From Pseudolabrys sp. (GTDB lineage: Bacteria > Pseudomonadota > Alphaproteobacteria > Rhizobiales > Xanthobacteraceae), in NCBI GenBank assembly GCA_019246455.1, contig JAFAQJ010000034.1:1-7523 (forward strand): DNA of 7,523 nt, in the 5' to 3' direction. The notes beneath the pieces are model-generated. The model was not told where the DNA came from and did no database searches. It saw nothing but the letters and a program-made list of their open reading frames with translations. The position numbers and the translations under genes are program-made. This document shows positions 6,671 through 7,523 of the stretch, one piece after another. Position 1 is the first letter of the stretch; each line of letters opens with the position of its first letter.

Positions 6671-6704
6671 GCTGTGGTCAGAAACGTCCGGGAGTGAACG
6701 TCCA

Positions 6705-7523
6705 ATGCGTATGTTTCAGGTGTGCGTCTGCGGCCAGCCTTTGCAAATGAATGAGGCGCCGACGCCGCAGCCGGTCGGCACGCAAGTTCTGCTCAAGATG
6801 ATCGCCGCCGGCGTCTGTCACAGCGATCTCCATCTAGCGGACGGCTGGTTCGATCTCGGCGGCGGCAAAAAATTGAGCCTTGCGGATCGCGGCATGAAAC
6901 TCCCCGTCACGCTCGGTCACGAGAACGTCGGGGAAGTTGTCGCGCTGGGTCCTGACGCAAAAGGCGTCAAGGTTGGCCAAAAGGTGCTTGCCAATCCGTG
7001 GATCGGCTGCGGTGAATGCGCCGCCTGTAAGCGCGGCGACGACAATCTGTGCCGTGCTATGAAAAGTCTCGGCGTGTTCTCAAACGGCGGCTACGCGACG
7101 CACATGGTCGTGCCGCACCCAAAATATCTGCACGATATCGGCGATCTGCCGCCGGAGCGTGCGGCGCCGCTCGCCTGCTCGGGCGTAACGACCTATGGCG
7201 CGCTTAAGAAAGTGCCGACGCTGACGACCGAGCCGACCGTGATCATCGGCGCCGGCGGTCTTGGCCTGATGTGCCTCGCGCTTCATCAGAAGATGGGCGG
7301 CCACAGCGCCATCGTTGTCGATATCGATAACGCCAAACTCGACGCGGCGAAGAAGGCGGGGGCCAGGCACGTCGTCAACGGCAAGGATGCCGATGCCGTG
7401 CAGCAGATCATGAAACTGACCGATCAGGGTGCCGGTGCCTGGGCGGTGATCGATGTGGTCGGTTCGTCGGCGTCGGCTCGGCTCGGCTATGACAGCCTGA
7501 TCAAGGGCGGCAAATACGTCATC
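6705..7523 (+). CDS. Zinc-dependent medium-chain alcohol dehydrogenase (partial, C-terminus missing)
   Basis: NAD(P)-dependent oxidoreductase of the MDR superfamily, expected to interconvert an alcohol with its aldehyde or ketone in the cytoplasm. The frame starts at ATG 6705 and is open to the window edge (273 residues of an expected 345-365). Catalytic zinc ligands are visible: C38 in AAGVCHSD, H72-E73 in LGHEN, and C158 in LACSG. The structural zinc site is complete (C102, C105, C108, C116). The Rossmann motif GAGGLG (182-187) is followed by D206 at the end of the second strand, favouring NAD over NADP. An insertion (about residues 48-66, with DLGGGKKLSLADRG) between the two catalytic zinc motifs marks a subgroup I recall from Proteobacteria but cannot tie to a substrate. 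GGGAG (6690-6694), 10 nt upstream, supports the first ATG over the in-frame ATG at 6711. It lies 95 nt after the ssuB-like gene; membership of the same transcript is uncertain. Confidence 0.93.
   Translation, partial: MRMFQVCVCGQPLQMNEAPTPQPVGTQVLLKMIAAGVCHSDLHLADGWFDLGGGKKLSLADRGMKLPVTLGHENVGEVVALGPDAKGVKVGQKVLANPWIGCGECAACKRGDDNLCRAMKSLGVFSNGGYATHMVVPHPKYLHDIGDLPPERAAPLACSGVTTYGALKKVPTLTTEPTVIIGAGGLGLMCLALHQKMGGHSAIVVDIDNAKLDAAKKAGARHVVNGKDADAVQQIMKLTDQGAGAWAVIDVVGSSASARLGYDSLIKGGKYVI

Noticed and set aside
6656..6684. TTGACG as a -35 element for a promoter of the alcohol dehydrogenase
   Set aside because: No acceptable -10 lies 16-19 nt downstream, and the hexamer is part of the palindromic intergenic element, which explains it better.

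Overview
The window reads as chromosomal DNA from a G+C-rich alphaproteobacterium, most likely of the order Hyphomicrobiales/Rhizobiales (Bradyrhizobiaceae- or Xanthobacteraceae-like). The reasons are a GlnD of the alphaproteobacterial kind, an orphan-type Bug/TctC periplasmic binding protein, strong G/C preference at third codon positions, and a short palindromic intergenic element that resembles a repeat I associate with Bradyrhizobium relatives. The taxonomic placement is inference; no rRNA or marker search was possible.

Layout. Two transcription blocks diverge from an A+T-rich spacer (3611-3912). Leftward, on the minus strand, lies glnD (794-3610), the bifunctional uridylyltransferase/uridylyl-removing sensor of nitrogen status. 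It is followed after only 17 nt by a gene for a secreted Bug/TctC-family solute-binding protein (1-776), whose C-terminal end is cut off by the window edge. Rightward, on the plus strand, lies a complete three-gene ABC importer of the sulfonate/taurine/nitrate type in the order binding protein (ssuA-like, 3913-4887), permease (ssuC-like, 4960-5811) and ATPase (ssuB-like, 5815-6609). After a 95-nt gap with two small hairpins comes the start of a zinc-dependent medium-chain alcohol dehydrogenase (6705-7523), cut off by the right edge at residue 273.

How the genes work together. The binding protein should capture a small anionic substrate (an alkanesulfonate is the best guess) in the periplasm and deliver it to a permease/ATPase pair. 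A strong hairpin followed by a T-run lies between the binding-protein and permease genes. It could make the binding protein more abundant than the membrane components. No desulfonating enzyme (ssuD/tauD type) is visible, so the substrate is not fixed by context. The alcohol dehydrogenase may or may not belong to the same unit. GlnD acts on PII proteins and has no obvious mechanistic link to its neighbours.

Every gene belongs to a known family, and I see no CRISPR array, mobile element, RNA gene or clearly novel system. The points worth a second look are the intra-operon hairpin, the spacer architecture, the close packing of glnD with a transporter-type gene, and the palindromic element before the dehydrogenase.
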